Positions 30,400-38,188 of a stretch of 38,253 nucleotides of DNA are shown piece by piece. Both the position numbers and the translations under genes were made by a program. How positions within the stretch are numbered: position 1 is the stretch's first letter; every line of letters starts with the position of its first letter. The notes beneath the pieces are model-generated. The model was not told where the DNA came from. It worked only from the letters and a program-made list of their open reading frames with translations, and searched no databases. The stretch is from CAZWEZ01 sp964632795 (GTDB lineage: Bacteria > Pseudomonadota > Alphaproteobacteria > Rhodospirillales > 2-02-FULL-58-16), in the NCBI GenBank assembly GCA_964632795.1, contig CAZWEZ010000028.1, positions 1 through 38,253 of the forward strand, written 5' to 3'.

Positions 30400-31119
30400 C
30401 TATGGACTCTTGCGCCATTCCCGGGCCCGGCGTTCGGCGAGCTCGATCTGGGAGCGGTTCATCTTGGCGGCCAGCCGCCGGCGGGCCGGCACCGGGTCGA
30501 ACTTGCGATCGACGGCCTTCGCCTCGGCGGCCTTGGGGATGGCCAGGGTATACCACTTGTAGGCTTCCACGTAGTCACTCTTGACCGCCCACCCCTCCAG
30601 GTACATGGCCCCCATCAGGTACTGGGCCGCGGCGTGGCCGCGCCGCGCCGCCTTGAGGTACCAGTTGAAGGCCTCGGCGTAGTCGTTGGGCACGCCGCGG
30701 CCCTTGAAGTAAAGCTGGCCCAGCGCGAACTGGGCGTCGATGTGGCGGCCGAAGTTGGCGGCCAGGGTATACCACTCGGCGGCCCGGTAGTAGTTCTGCT
30801 TGACGCCTTCGCCCTTCTCGTACATCGCGCCCAGCGCGTACTGGGCGCCGACGTGCCCCTTCTCAGCGGCCCGGGAGAGCCACTTCACCGCCAGCCCCGG
30901 ATTCGGCTCGACGCCCAGGCCGTCGCGGTAGAAGCGGCCGAGTCCGAACTGGGCCCTGGCGTCGCCCTTCTCGGCCCGCGGCTCCATCGCCTCCAGGCGG
31001 GCGGCGTACTGGGCGTGGAGCTTCTCTTGCGGGTCCTCCCGGGAGTCGACCACGGCCAGCCACACCCCGGCCAGGGTCAGCACCGTCGTCGCGATGATTG
31101 CCAACACGAGACGTTTCAT
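30400..31119 (-). CDS. Sel1-repeat (TPR-like) periplasmic protein
   Basis: This 239-residue protein starts with a hydrophobic helix (VLAIIATTVLTLAGVWLAVV) and then carries about four Sel1 repeats of 36 residues (about 52-195), each with the pattern G.A.AQ..LG..Y..G.GV..D...A..WY..AA. Clear units include AQFGLGRFYRDGLGVEPN, AQYALGAMYEKGEGVKQN and AQFALGQLYFKGRGVPND. The C-terminus is a basic helix with NRSQIELAERRAREWRKSP. Sel1 repeats are protein-binding scaffolds in signalling or envelope processes. A partner is not evident from the neighbours. Confidence 0.85.
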   Translation of the reverse strand: MKRLVLAIIATTVLTLAGVWLAVVDSREDPQEKLHAQYAARLEAMEPRAEKGDARAQFGLGRFYRDGLGVEPNPGLAVKWLSRAAEKGHVGAQYALGAMYEKGEGVKQNYYRAAEWYTLAANFGRHIDAQFALGQLYFKGRGVPNDYAEAFNWYLKAARRGHAAAQYLMGAMYLEGWAVKSDYVEAYKWYTLAIPKAAEAKAVDRKFDPVPARRRLAAKMNRSQIELAERRAREWRKSP

Positions 31120-31186
31120 GGGAACCGCACATTACAACGAACCCGACCCGGGGAGGGCGGGGAATATTATTGGAGTTCGGCCGCCC

Positions 31187-31531
31187 TCAGCGGAGATGCT
31201 TGAGGTTGTGGTCGTTGTCGCCGACCTTGCGGTAGGTGCCATCGTAGGGGTCGGGCCGTTCGTAGCACGAGATGTCGCCCAGCGTGCGGTAGCAATAGAC
31301 GTTGGGGGCCGGGTTGGGCTCGTCCTCCTCGCAGTAGGTCATGCCCTGGGTGTAGCGGACGCTCGAACAGTTCTTGCCGCTGGTCCACGAGATGATGTGG
31401 TCGGTGACGGTCTTGTCGGTGATCATGGTCGAGGCGCCCTCGGCCATGCCGAAGGGCGTACAGGCGCTGAGGCTCAACAGGACCAGAACGGCGGCGGCGG
31501 CGGCGAGGCGCATGGGTGTGTTTCCCGGCAT
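31187..31531 (-). CDS. Small lipoprotein (unknown function)
   Basis: The protein has a lipoprotein signal with the lipobox LSAC (cysteine at about residue 24) after an alanine/leucine core. The mature part of about 90 residues contains several cysteines (CSSVRYTQGMTYCEEDEPN, NVYCYRTLGDISCYE), suggesting disulfides, and a RPDPYDGTYRKVGDND end. I recognise no named function, though similar short lipoproteins are frequent in alphaproteobacteria. ATG 31531 has AGGA upstream; ATG 31513 is an alternative that also gives a good signal. It stands between the Sel1 gene and the divergent hemerythrin. Confidence 0.7.
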   Translation of the reverse strand: MPGNTPMRLAAAAAVLVLLSLSACTPFGMAEGASTMITDKTVTDHIISWTSGKNCSSVRYTQGMTYCEEDEPNPAPNVYCYRTLGDISCYERPDPYDGTYRKVGDNDHNLKHLR

Positions 31532-31669
31532 TCCCGATCCTCGATCGTGGGCCGTTTGGGTTAAGAACGGGTTAAGGGGTCGCTGCCGACCGGGATTTCA
31601 GCTCACGCGCCCGGCGTGGACGGCCCCCGCCGGGTGGGGTACCATTGTCGCCGGCAGGGAGATCGGCCG

Positions 31670-32089
31670 ATGACGCAGCCGCTGCTGGAATGGAAGGACG
31701 ACTACCTGATCGGCGTCGAATCCCTCGACTTCGAACACCGCGACCTGTTCGCCCGCATCAACGAGCTCCACCAACGACTGGTCCGCTGCGAGGACAAGGC
31801 GCTGATCGAGGAAGCCCTCGCCGGCATCCATTCGCGGATGGCCGCCCATTTCGCGCTCGAAGAGAAGTTCATGCGCGACACCGGGTTCCCCAACTACGCC
31901 CGCCACAAGAAGGAGCACGTCCGCTTCCTCGACAACATCGTCGAGGTCATCGAGGAGTTCGTCAACGACCCCGGCCTCGGCTACGCCGACACCCTTCTCG
32001 CCGAGCTCAGGCACTGGATCATCAACCACGTCCTGACCAGCGACCAGGAACTGAGCGTCAAGGCCGACGGTCAGTCCTCGTCGTCGTAA
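31670..32089 (+). CDS. Bacteriohemerythrin
   Basis: This 139-residue protein is an intact hemerythrin: W-x-DDYLIGVESLDFEH at the start, then HSRMAAHFALEEKFM (H and E ligands), YARHKKEHVRFLD (two histidines) and HWIINHVLTSDQEL (H and D). The ligands for a di-iron centre that binds oxygen are present. Such proteins buffer or deliver oxygen, or sense it, often in microaerobic or motile bacteria. GGGAGA precedes ATG 31670. Its 3' end overlaps the convergent acidic-tailed gene by 19 nt within a GTC/ATC trinucleotide run, so both proteins are encoded on opposite strands of the same tail. Confidence 0.9.
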   Translation: MTQPLLEWKDDYLIGVESLDFEHRDLFARINELHQRLVRCEDKALIEEALAGIHSRMAAHFALEEKFMRDTGFPNYARHKKEHVRFLDNIVEVIEEFVNDPGLGYADTLLAELRHWIINHVLTSDQELSVKADGQSSSS

Positions 32090-33015
32090 TCGTCGTCATC
32101 GTCGTCATCGTCGTCCCGTTTCGAGGGCAGCCACCGGTGGCGGGTCAGGAAGCCGCCGATCCCGGCGCCGATGACGACTGCCAGGACGGCGCCGAATCCG
32201 AACCATCCCCAGCCGCCGGACGAGGCCGTTTCCGCCTTCTTCTCCTCCTCCTCGGTGTCCCCGCCGCCGCCCGAGGTCTTCCTGGCCAACTCCTCGGCCA
32301 GGTTCGGAACGTCGATCACGATCTGCGGCTTTTCGTTGCCGCCGGTGGGAACGGCGAACGAGAGCTGGCCGAAACAGAGCCGGGAAACCACGTCGTCGTC
32401 GGCCAGCTTCAGGAACTCCACCTCGCGGGCGGCCAGCGTGTCGGGAGTCCCGAAATAACGCAGGATGAGGAATTCTTCGTCACCGGACTTGAACCGGAAC
32501 CCGACGTCGTCGGTCCACCCGTCGCCGTCCAGATCGAGGGTGTAGACCCGCTCCAGCCACAAGTGCTGGCCCCTGATCTCGTAGGTCCCCTGTTCCCAGA
32601 ACCGCGCCAGTTGACGGTCGCAGGGCGGCTTCGCCGGGGGCAGCCGGCGCGCCGCCTGGTCTTCGCCGTCGCTTGCTTGCGGGGCCAGGGCGCCGGGGGG
32701 AGGCGTGTCCGGTTGTTTCCCCTCGCCACCGGCCATCGGCAACTTCCGCGCGGTCCACGTCGGGATGGATTCGTAGCAGAAATCCCCCCTTGCGCCTTCG
32801 ATGCGCACGGTCTGCCGTTCGACGTCGATGGTGACCCGATAGGTTTCGCCGGTTGCGACGGCCCGTTCGATCATGGGATCGCACTCGACCTCCCTGGCCG
32901 CCGCCCCGTCGGCGCCGAACACTCCCGGCCCCACGACCAGGGCCACCGTCAACAGGATCTTCCACGACCACCGGAACGGGGGGGGAAGCAACTTTCGATC
33001 GGCGCGATCTTCCAC
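32071..33015 (-). CDS. Exported protein with C-terminal anchor and poly-aspartate tail
   Basis: This 314-residue protein has an N-terminal signal (ILLTVALVVGPGVFGADGAAA), a mature domain with four cysteines (45, 80, 132, 214), and the calcium-loop-like DLDGDGWTDD (161-170). A glutamate-rich linker (about 245-262) leads to one transmembrane helix (about 270-291), then RHRWLPSKR and a tail with nine aspartates in a row (301-309) and further acids. The bulk would be periplasmic, the acid tail cytoplasmic. I do not recognise a family. GTG 33015 has AGGAGG upstream. The tail is written by the simple repeat at 32075-32120. Confidence 0.7.
   Translation of the reverse strand: MEDRADRKLLPPPFRWSWKILLTVALVVGPGVFGADGAAAREVECDPMIERAVATGETYRVTIDVERQTVRIEGARGDFCYESIPTWTARKLPMAGGEGKQPDTPPPGALAPQASDGEDQAARRLPPAKPPCDRQLARFWEQGTYEIRGQHLWLERVYTLDLDGDGWTDDVGFRFKSGDEEFLILRYFGTPDTLAAREVEFLKLADDDVVSRLCFGQLSFAVPTGGNEKPQIVIDVPNLAEELARKTSGGGGDTEEEEKKAETASSGGWGWFGFGAVLAVVIGAGIGGFLTRHRWLPSKRDDDDDDDDDYDDED
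32075..32120. repeat. GTC/ATC trinucleotide run coding the poly-Asp tail
   Basis: About fifteen near-perfect trinucleotides (CGTCGTCATCGTCGTCATCG pattern). On the minus strand they encode the aspartate tail and on the plus strand the serine end of the hemerythrin. Slippage in units of three would change tail length without a frameshift. Confidence 0.7.
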
Positions 33016-33171
33016 CGCAGCCTCCTTCCCCCCCAGTATTTAGCGCATTCCGGGGCGAAGAGCACTCCATTCCACGATCCACCGGAATTACGCTATGTAT
33101 AACGTCGGCGTTGATTGCCCCCCCTGTTTTCGGCTAACAATCGGGCCGGCATCGACAACAAGGGACTCTTC

Positions 33172-33726
33172 ATGGCCGCCTTGGAAACCCCGATCTGCGA
33201 TTTCGGATGGAAGGCCGTCGATTTCAGCCTCGAGGGAACCGACGGCGGGACCTACTCCCTGGCCGACGTCCGCGGCCCCAAGGGGACGCTGGTGATGTTC
33301 ATCTGCAACCACTGCCCCTATGTCCTGGCCGTCGTCGACCGCCTGGTGCGCGACGTCGGCGAGCTCCAGGCCCACGGCGTCGGGGCCGTCGCCATCATGC
33401 CCAACGACCCCCGACAGTACCCGGAGGATTCTCCGGAAAACATGAAGGTCTTCGCCCACACCCACGGCTTCACCTTCCCCTACGTCTTCGACCGCACCCA
33501 GCAGACCGCGCGCGCCTACGACGCGGTGTGCACGCCGGAATTCTTCGGCTTCAACGCCGAGCTCGAGTTGCAGTACCGGGGGCGGCTCGACGAATCGCGC
33601 AACGCGCCGGCCCCCAGGGACGCCCGGCGCGAGCTGTTCGAGGCCATGATCCGAATCACCGGGACCGGCAAGGGCCCTCAAGATCAAAGCCCCAGCATGG
33701 GCTGCTCCATCAAGTGGCGCACCTGA
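33172..33726 (+). CDS. Thioredoxin-fold peroxiredoxin-like protein (redoxin)
   Basis: This 184-residue protein has the redoxin/AhpC-TSA thioredoxin fold and the active-site motif CNHCPY (45-50), with C45 and C48. Preceding VRGPKGTLVMFI and following AIMPNDPRQYPEDSPENMK are typical of a family often annotated thioredoxin family protein. The C-terminus SMGCSIKW carries a further conserved cysteine. No signal peptide, so cytoplasmic. AGGGA precedes ATG 33172. Probably reduces disulfides or peroxides; the electron donor is unknown. It is upstream of the yfgM-bamB-der run but has its own gap of 111 nt. Confidence 0.87.
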   Translation: MAALETPICDFGWKAVDFSLEGTDGGTYSLADVRGPKGTLVMFICNHCPYVLAVVDRLVRDVGELQAHGVGAVAIMPNDPRQYPEDSPENMKVFAHTHGFTFPYVFDRTQQTARAYDAVCTPEFFGFNAELELQYRGRLDESRNAPAPRDARRELFEAMIRITGTGKGPQDQSPSMGCSIKWRT

Positions 33727-33745
33727 CTAGTACAGTACGGTGGGT

Positions 33746-33774
33746 TTGCCTTCCGCCGCCAAGCGGGATATTTT
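33746..33774 (+). promoter_or_regulatory. Candidate promoter for the yfgM-bamB-der operon
   Basis: TTGCCT (33746-33751) and TATTTT (33769-33774) are 17 nt apart; transcription would begin near 33781, 57 nt before the GTG start. Identified by eye. Confidence 0.45.
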
Positions 33775-33837
33775 AGCCGCCGCCAGCAACGGCGCCCCAT
33801 CGCGCCAAGGACACTAGCTTGACATTCGGAGGTTGAC

Positions 33838-34497
33838 GTGGCCGAGCCCACCCAAGACGGCTTTTTTCGGGAGATCGACGAGGAGCTGCGCCAGGAGCAC
33901 TACGCCAAGCTGTGGAAGCTCTACGGCAAGTACGTGATCGCCGTGGCCCTCGTCCTGATCGTCTCCGTCGCCGGCTACCAGGGTTGGCGGGCCTACGGCC
34001 TCAAGACCCGCGCCGCCCACGGCGAGCGCTTCGCCGAGGCCATGATGCTGGCCGGCGGCGGACAGGTGGACGGGGCGCTGGGGGCCTTCGCCGGGATCGC
34101 CGCCGATGCCGGGGGGGGCTATGCCATGCTGGCCCGTTTCCAGGAGGCGGCGCTGCGCGCGCGCAACGGCGACACACAGGGAGCGGCGGCGGCATACCGC
34201 CGGCTGGCCGGCGACGGCGGGCTGGACGCCGTGTACCGCGACCTGGCGACGGTGCTGGTCGTGATCCACGAAATGGACGGCGGCGACCCCGGGACGCTGA
34301 GCCGCCTGCTGGAGCCGTTGACCGCCGACGCCAACCCCTGGCGCCACAGCGCCAAGGAACTCAGCGCGGTGCTGGCCGAACGGAACGGCGATCGCGACAC
34401 CGCGCGCGAGCTGTTCGCCTGGCTTGCCGCCGACGCCGCGACGCCCCGGGACATGCGGGCCCGGGCCGGCGAGATGCTGGCCGCGCTGGGTCGGTGA
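33838..34497 (+). CDS. YfgM-like TPR membrane protein
   Basis: This 219-residue protein has a cytoplasmic N-terminus (FFREIDEELRQEHYAKLWKLY), one transmembrane helix (VIAVALVLIVSVAGYQGW, about 33-50) and a periplasmic TPR-like domain. This matches the YfgM family (TPR_21), a Sec-associated ancillary chaperone. GTG 33838 has GGAGG five nucleotides before it. Immediately followed by bamB and der, the standard gene order in proteobacteria, which supports the assignment. C-terminal helices ELFAWLAADAATPRDMR and AGEMLAALGR fit. Function inferred from family. Confidence 0.85.
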   Translation: MAEPTQDGFFREIDEELRQEHYAKLWKLYGKYVIAVALVLIVSVAGYQGWRAYGLKTRAAHGERFAEAMMLAGGGQVDGALGAFAGIAADAGGGYAMLARFQEAALRARNGDTQGAAAAYRRLAGDGGLDAVYRDLATVLVVIHEMDGGDPGTLSRLLEPLTADANPWRHSAKELSAVLAERNGDRDTARELFAWLAADAATPRDMRARAGEMLAALGR

Positions 34498-34535
34498 CCG
34501 GCGCCGGAAGGCTCGAGGAGACAAAGGAAGGCGCG

Positions 34536-35849
34536 ATGTATCGGACCGTTCTCATCGTTTCGACCCTGCTGCTGGTGAGTGCCTGCGGCACCTGGTTCGG
34601 CGAGGCCGATGATCCGCCGTTGCCCGGCAAGCGGATCTCGGTGCTCCTCCACCAACGGGTCCTGGCCCCCGATCCCAACCTGGCGGACAGCGAGATCCTG
34701 CTGCCGGCGCCGACGGCGGTCCCCGACTGGCCGCAGCCCGGCGGCTACGCCAACCACGCCATGCACCACGTCCTGGTCAACGACGTCCTCGAACCGGCCT
34801 GGCAGTCCGACGCCGGGGCCGGGTCCGACGACGAGGAACGCCTGATCAGCTCGCCCGTGGTCGCCGCCGGCAAGGTCTTCACGATGGACGCCGAGACCAA
34901 TATCAGCGCCTTCGACGCCCAATCGGGACGCCGCCTGTGGCAGGTCGAGCTGACCCCGGACGAAGAGGACGACGGCCACATCGGCGGCGGCATCGCGTTC
35001 GACGACGGTCGTCTCTACGCCACCACCGGCTTCGCCCAGGTCATCGCCCTCGACCCCGAGACCGGGGCCGTGATCTGGCGCCAGAGGGTGGGCGGACCTA
35101 TGCGCGCCGCGCCGACGGTGCGCGGCGGCCGGGTCTTCGTGGTGACCATCGACAACAAGCTGTACGCGCTCAGCACCGCCGACGGCGGCACCCTGTGGAC
35201 CCACAGCGGCATCACCGAGCCGGCCAGCCTGCTCGGCGGCGCCAGCCCGGCGGTCGACGCCGGGGTGGTGGTGGTCCCCTATTCGTCCGGCGAACTGATC
35301 GCCCTGAAGGTGGAAAACGGCCGGGTGCTGTGGGCCGACTCGCTGGCCTCGGTGCGCCGCTCGGGCTCCGTGATCTCGCTGTCCCACATCCGCGGCCGGC
35401 CGGTGATCGACCGCGGCCGGGTCTTCGCCATCAGCTACGCCGGGACGATGGTGTCGATCGACCTGCGCAGCGGACGCCGCATCTGGGCCCGCGATATCGG
35501 CGGCATCGAAAGCCCGTGGGTGGCCGGCGACTACATCTACGTGCTGACCAACGACACCGAACTGGTCGCCCTGTCGCGAAAGGACGGCCGCATCCACTGG
35601 GTCCAGATGCTGCCGCGCTACGAGGGCGAAGACGACAAGGACGACCCCATCATCTGGACCGGTCCCATCCTCGCCTCCGACCGCCTGATCGTCGCCGGCT
35701 CCCACGGCATGGCCCTGGCGGTGTCGCCGTATTCGGGGCGGTTCCTGGGCCGGGTCGAGATGCCCGACGGGATTTCCGTGACCCCGGTGGTCGCCGACGG
35801 CAGTATCTACTTCCTGTCCGACGACGCCGAGCTGATAGCCTACCGCTAA
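34536..35849 (+). CDS. bamB: BamB-like outer-membrane assembly lipoprotein
   Basis: This 437-residue lipoprotein has the lipobox LVSAC with lipidated C17, then an eight-bladed beta-propeller with repeating blades such as DAQSGRRLWQVELTPDE, LDPETGAVIWRQRVGG and DLRSGRRIWARDIGG. Blades end with the typical W-type tryptophan docking motif. BamB helps the BAM complex insert barrel proteins into the outer membrane, and this genome segment has two barrel proteins that could be clients. AAGGAAGG precedes ATG 34536. It lies between yfgM and der. Length is slightly longer than E. coli BamB (392), mostly in the N-terminal linker. Confidence 0.88.
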   Translation: MYRTVLIVSTLLLVSACGTWFGEADDPPLPGKRISVLLHQRVLAPDPNLADSEILLPAPTAVPDWPQPGGYANHAMHHVLVNDVLEPAWQSDAGAGSDDEERLISSPVVAAGKVFTMDAETNISAFDAQSGRRLWQVELTPDEEDDGHIGGGIAFDDGRLYATTGFAQVIALDPETGAVIWRQRVGGPMRAAPTVRGGRVFVVTIDNKLYALSTADGGTLWTHSGITEPASLLGGASPAVDAGVVVVPYSSGELIALKVENGRVLWADSLASVRRSGSVISLSHIRGRPVIDRGRVFAISYAGTMVSIDLRSGRRIWARDIGGIESPWVAGDYIYVLTNDTELVALSRKDGRIHWVQMLPRYEGEDDKDDPIIWTGPILASDRLIVAGSHGMALAVSPYSGRFLGRVEMPDGISVTPVVADGSIYFLSDDAELIAYR

Positions 35850-35873
35850 CGGCCTCGGCGGGAGCCGTGGACC

Positions 35874-37220
35874 ATGACCTTCACCGTCGCCATCATCGGC
35901 CGCCCCAACGTCGGCAAGTCGACCCTCTTCAACCGCCTGGTCGGACGCCGGCTGGCGATCGTCGACGACACCCCGGGGGTGACCCGCGACCGCCGCGAGG
36001 GCGAGGCCCGGCTCGGCGACTTGCGGTTCACCGCGATCGACACCGCCGGCCTCGAGGAGGCCGCCGGCGAGACCCTCGAAGCGCGCATGCTGGCCCACAC
36101 CGAACGGGCCGTGGAGGCGGCCGACGTCGCCCTGCTGCTGATCGACGCCCGGGTCGGGCTGACGCCGCTGGACGAACACTTCGCCGACTGGCTGCGCCGC
36201 CACGGGACGCCGGCGGTACTGGTCGCCAACAAGTGCGAGGGCGGCGGCGGCGAGGCCGGTCTGCTCGAGGCCTACGCCCTGGGGCTGGGCGATCCGCTGG
36301 CGGTGTCGGCCGAACACGCCCTGGGCATGGACGACCTGTACGACGCCCTGGCGCCCTATGGGGAGGAGGAGGACGCCGCCGAGCCCCGGGAAGGCGAGGA
36401 CGGCGACACGGCGTTGCAGTTGGCCGTGGTCGGGCGGCCCAACGTCGGCAAGTCGACCCTGGTCAACCGCCTGCTCGGCGAGGACCGCATGCTGACCGGC
36501 CCCGAGCCGGGTATCACCCGGGACGCCATATCGGTGTCGTGGAGCTTCCGCGGGCGGCGGGTGCGCCTGGTCGATACCGCCGGGCTGCGCCGCAAGTCGC
36601 GAATCGCCGGACGCCTGGAGGGGCTGTCGGTGGGCGACAGCCTGCACGCCATCCGCTTCGCCCACGTCGCGGTGCTGGTGCTCGACGCCCGGGCGGCTCT
36701 CGAGAAGCAGGACCTGGCCATCGCCCGGCGGGTGATCGAGGAGGGCCGGGGACTGGTCATCGCGCTCAACAAGTGGGACCTGGCCGGGGACAGGAAGCGG
36801 GTCCGGCGCGACCTGGCCGAGCGCCTGGAACGCTCCCTGCCCCAGGTCCGCGGCATCCCGGTGGTGGTCTGCTCGGCGCTCACCGGGCGCGGGGTGGATA
36901 AGCTGTTGCCCGCGGTGCTGGACCTCCACGAGCTGTGGAACCGGCGGGTTGCGACGGGCCCGCTGAACCGTTGGCTGGGGGAGGTCGTCGGCAGCCACCC
37001 GCCGCCGGTCAGCCGGGGCCGGCGCATCCGCCTGCGCTACGCCACCCAGGCCAAGAGCCGCCCCCCCACCTTCGTCCTCTTCGCCAGCCGCCCCGAGGGC
37101 CTGCCGGACTCTTATCTCCGCTACCTGACCAACTCCCTGCGCGAGGCCTTCGGCCTGCCCGGCGTGCCGATCCGCATGCACCTGCGCAAGGGCCGCAACC
37201 CCTACGGGGGAAGGAAATAG
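35874..37220 (+). CDS. der: Ribosome biogenesis GTPase Der (EngA)
   Basis: This 448-residue protein has two tandem GTPase domains, the mark of Der. The first has GRPNVGKS (9-16), DTAG in AIDTAGLEE, and NKCE in place of NKxD, as often in alphaproteobacteria. The second has GRPNVGKS (about 186-193), DTAGLRRKSR and NKWD. A C-terminal KH-like domain ends with LRKGRNPYGGRK. Der assists 50S subunit maturation and is normally essential. The acidic linker between domains is EEEDAAEPREGEDGD. Starts 24 nt after bamB. Confidence 0.95.
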   Translation: MTFTVAIIGRPNVGKSTLFNRLVGRRLAIVDDTPGVTRDRREGEARLGDLRFTAIDTAGLEEAAGETLEARMLAHTERAVEAADVALLLIDARVGLTPLDEHFADWLRRHGTPAVLVANKCEGGGGEAGLLEAYALGLGDPLAVSAEHALGMDDLYDALAPYGEEEDAAEPREGEDGDTALQLAVVGRPNVGKSTLVNRLLGEDRMLTGPEPGITRDAISVSWSFRGRRVRLVDTAGLRRKSRIAGRLEGLSVGDSLHAIRFAHVAVLVLDARAALEKQDLAIARRVIEEGRGLVIALNKWDLAGDRKRVRRDLAERLERSLPQVRGIPVVVCSALTGRGVDKLLPAVLDLHELWNRRVATGPLNRWLGEVVGSHPPPVSRGRRIRLRYATQAKSRPPTFVLFASRPEGLPDSYLRYLTNSLREAFGLPGVPIRMHLRKGRNPYGGRK

Positions 37221-37233
37221 GGAAGTCGGTGCT

Positions 37234-37500
37234 ATGGGACCAACCATCGGCCAGCGGGGCGCCACCGAGTTCCTGGTCCAGACCGGCGACGACACCGGGC
37301 GCGTCGTCGATCTGGAGGGGGGGACCATCGACACCGTGCTCGATCTCGGCGCCGAGCTGGCCGGCGGCGGCTGGGACGCCGTGTCCGACCCCGCGGGCGC
37401 CGCCGTTGCCCGCCGCCGGGTCGCCGAATCCGAGGCCCGCTGGCGGGCCAAGGCCGGCGTCGTCTCGAACATCCGGCTGGACACCGAACCCAGGAAATGA
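37234..37500 (+). CDS. Unknown small protein downstream of der (88 aa)
   Basis: The ATG lies 13 nt after der with GGGAAG upstream, and the gene reads with the genome's normal codon bias. The protein has no hydrophobic helix; it has a acidic/glycine-rich N-terminal half (TGDDTGRVVDLEGGTIDTVLD) and an arginine-rich end (VARRRVAESEARWRAKAG). I recognise no family. A few other translations of this region are shadows of this or of der. Confidence 0.5.
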   Translation: MGPTIGQRGATEFLVQTGDDTGRVVDLEGGTIDTVLDLGAELAGGGWDAVSDPAGAAVARRRVAESEARWRAKAGVVSNIRLDTEPRK

Positions 37501-37541
37501 TCCACCTGTCGAGCGAAGGTGCGGGATGCCACCCTGGATGG

Positions 37542-37559
37542 AATTCGAACGATCGAATT
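37542..37559. promoter_or_regulatory. Short palindrome before the 87-residue gene
   Basis: AATTCGA (37542-37548) and TCGAATT (37553-37559) form a perfect 7-bp inverted repeat with a 4-nt centre, ending 14 nt before ATG 37574. It could be an operator or a hairpin near the ribosome site. Purely visual. Confidence 0.3.
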
Positions 37560-37573
37560 GGGAATGAAGGAAA

Positions 37574-37837
37574 ATGACGGAAAAGAAGGAAATTAAGGAA
37601 GTCGACCGGCTTTTTCAGGTGTTCCTGTCGAAATCGATGCCGTATTTGACCGGAAAGCACAAGAAAGCCGTCCTCAAACACCTCAACAAGGAGTTCAGGA
37701 AGGTCTCCGACGGCAAGGCCAAGAACCTCATCGAACGCGCCGAGGCGGAGTTCGGGGTCAGCCTGGCCAAGCAGTTCAAGGCCATCGAACTCGCCGAACG
37801 CAGCCGCTGGGGAAAACGGATTTCCGGGAAGAAATAG
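37574..37837 (+). CDS. Small basic unknown protein (87 aa)
   Basis: The protein is rich in lysine (MTEKKEIKEVDRLFQVF, GKHKKAVLKHLNKEF, KRISGKK) and mostly helical, with no membrane segment. GAAGGAAAATG gives a purine-rich ribosome site. It may bind nucleic acid or another acidic surface, but I see no motif to name. Lower GC than its neighbours in the first 60 bases. Confidence 0.5.
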   Translation: MTEKKEIKEVDRLFQVFLSKSMPYLTGKHKKAVLKHLNKEFRKVSDGKAKNLIERAEAEFGVSLAKQFKAIELAERSRWGKRISGKK

Positions 37838-37884
37838 GCTCTTCGACGATCGAAGCGGAAGCGGCCTGGGCCGGCCTGCCGGGG

Positions 37885-38151
37885 CTACCCCCCGCCGCGC
37901 CGGTAGGCGGTTTCGAAGCGGGCCAGGGTGGCGGCGGCCGCGTCCTCGGTGAAGCCGGTGAATGTCAGCCGGACGTGCGTCACCGGCAGGGTCAGGCTGG
38001 CGACGCGACGCCGGGATTCCTCGGACAGCGTGATCTCGATGCGCCGCCCGCCGCCGGCCTCGACGGTGATCCGGCGGCCCGCGACCTGGAACTCCAGGCC
38101 GTCGAGCGCGCCGGGCAGCAGGCGCAGGAAGTCGCGGTGGGAAATCCCCAT
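37885..38151 (-). CDS. Unknown small protein (88 aa)
   Basis: The frame continues upstream to 38202 but the protein-like part begins MGISHRDFLRLLPGALDGLE, so I start it at ATG 38151. The body has strands ITVEAGGGRRIEITLSEES and VTHVRLTFTGFTEDAAAATL, ending in YRRGGG. It looks like a small alpha/beta domain that I have no reliable name for. AAGGAG touches the ATG directly, so the true start may lie at a TTG about six codons upstream. Its far side is the repeat at 38189. Confidence 0.5.
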   Translation of the reverse strand: MGISHRDFLRLLPGALDGLEFQVAGRRITVEAGGGRRIEITLSEESRRRVASLTLPVTHVRLTFTGFTEDAAAATLARFETAYRRGGG

Positions 38152-38188
38152 CTCCTTGTCGAAGACCAAGCTTCGGGGTTTGCGGTTA

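Noticed and set aside
32075..32120. Possible CRISPR-like or regulatory tandem repeat
   Set aside because: Unit is three bases and stays in frame in both overlapping genes, so it is a coding simple repeat, not a CRISPR array. I found no CRISPR array anywhere in the window.
34119..37532. A 1137-codon minus-strand frame opposite yfgM-bamB-der
   Set aside because: Antisense to three well-recognised genes, with composition rich in histidine, aspartate and glycine typical of the complement of GC-rich genes.
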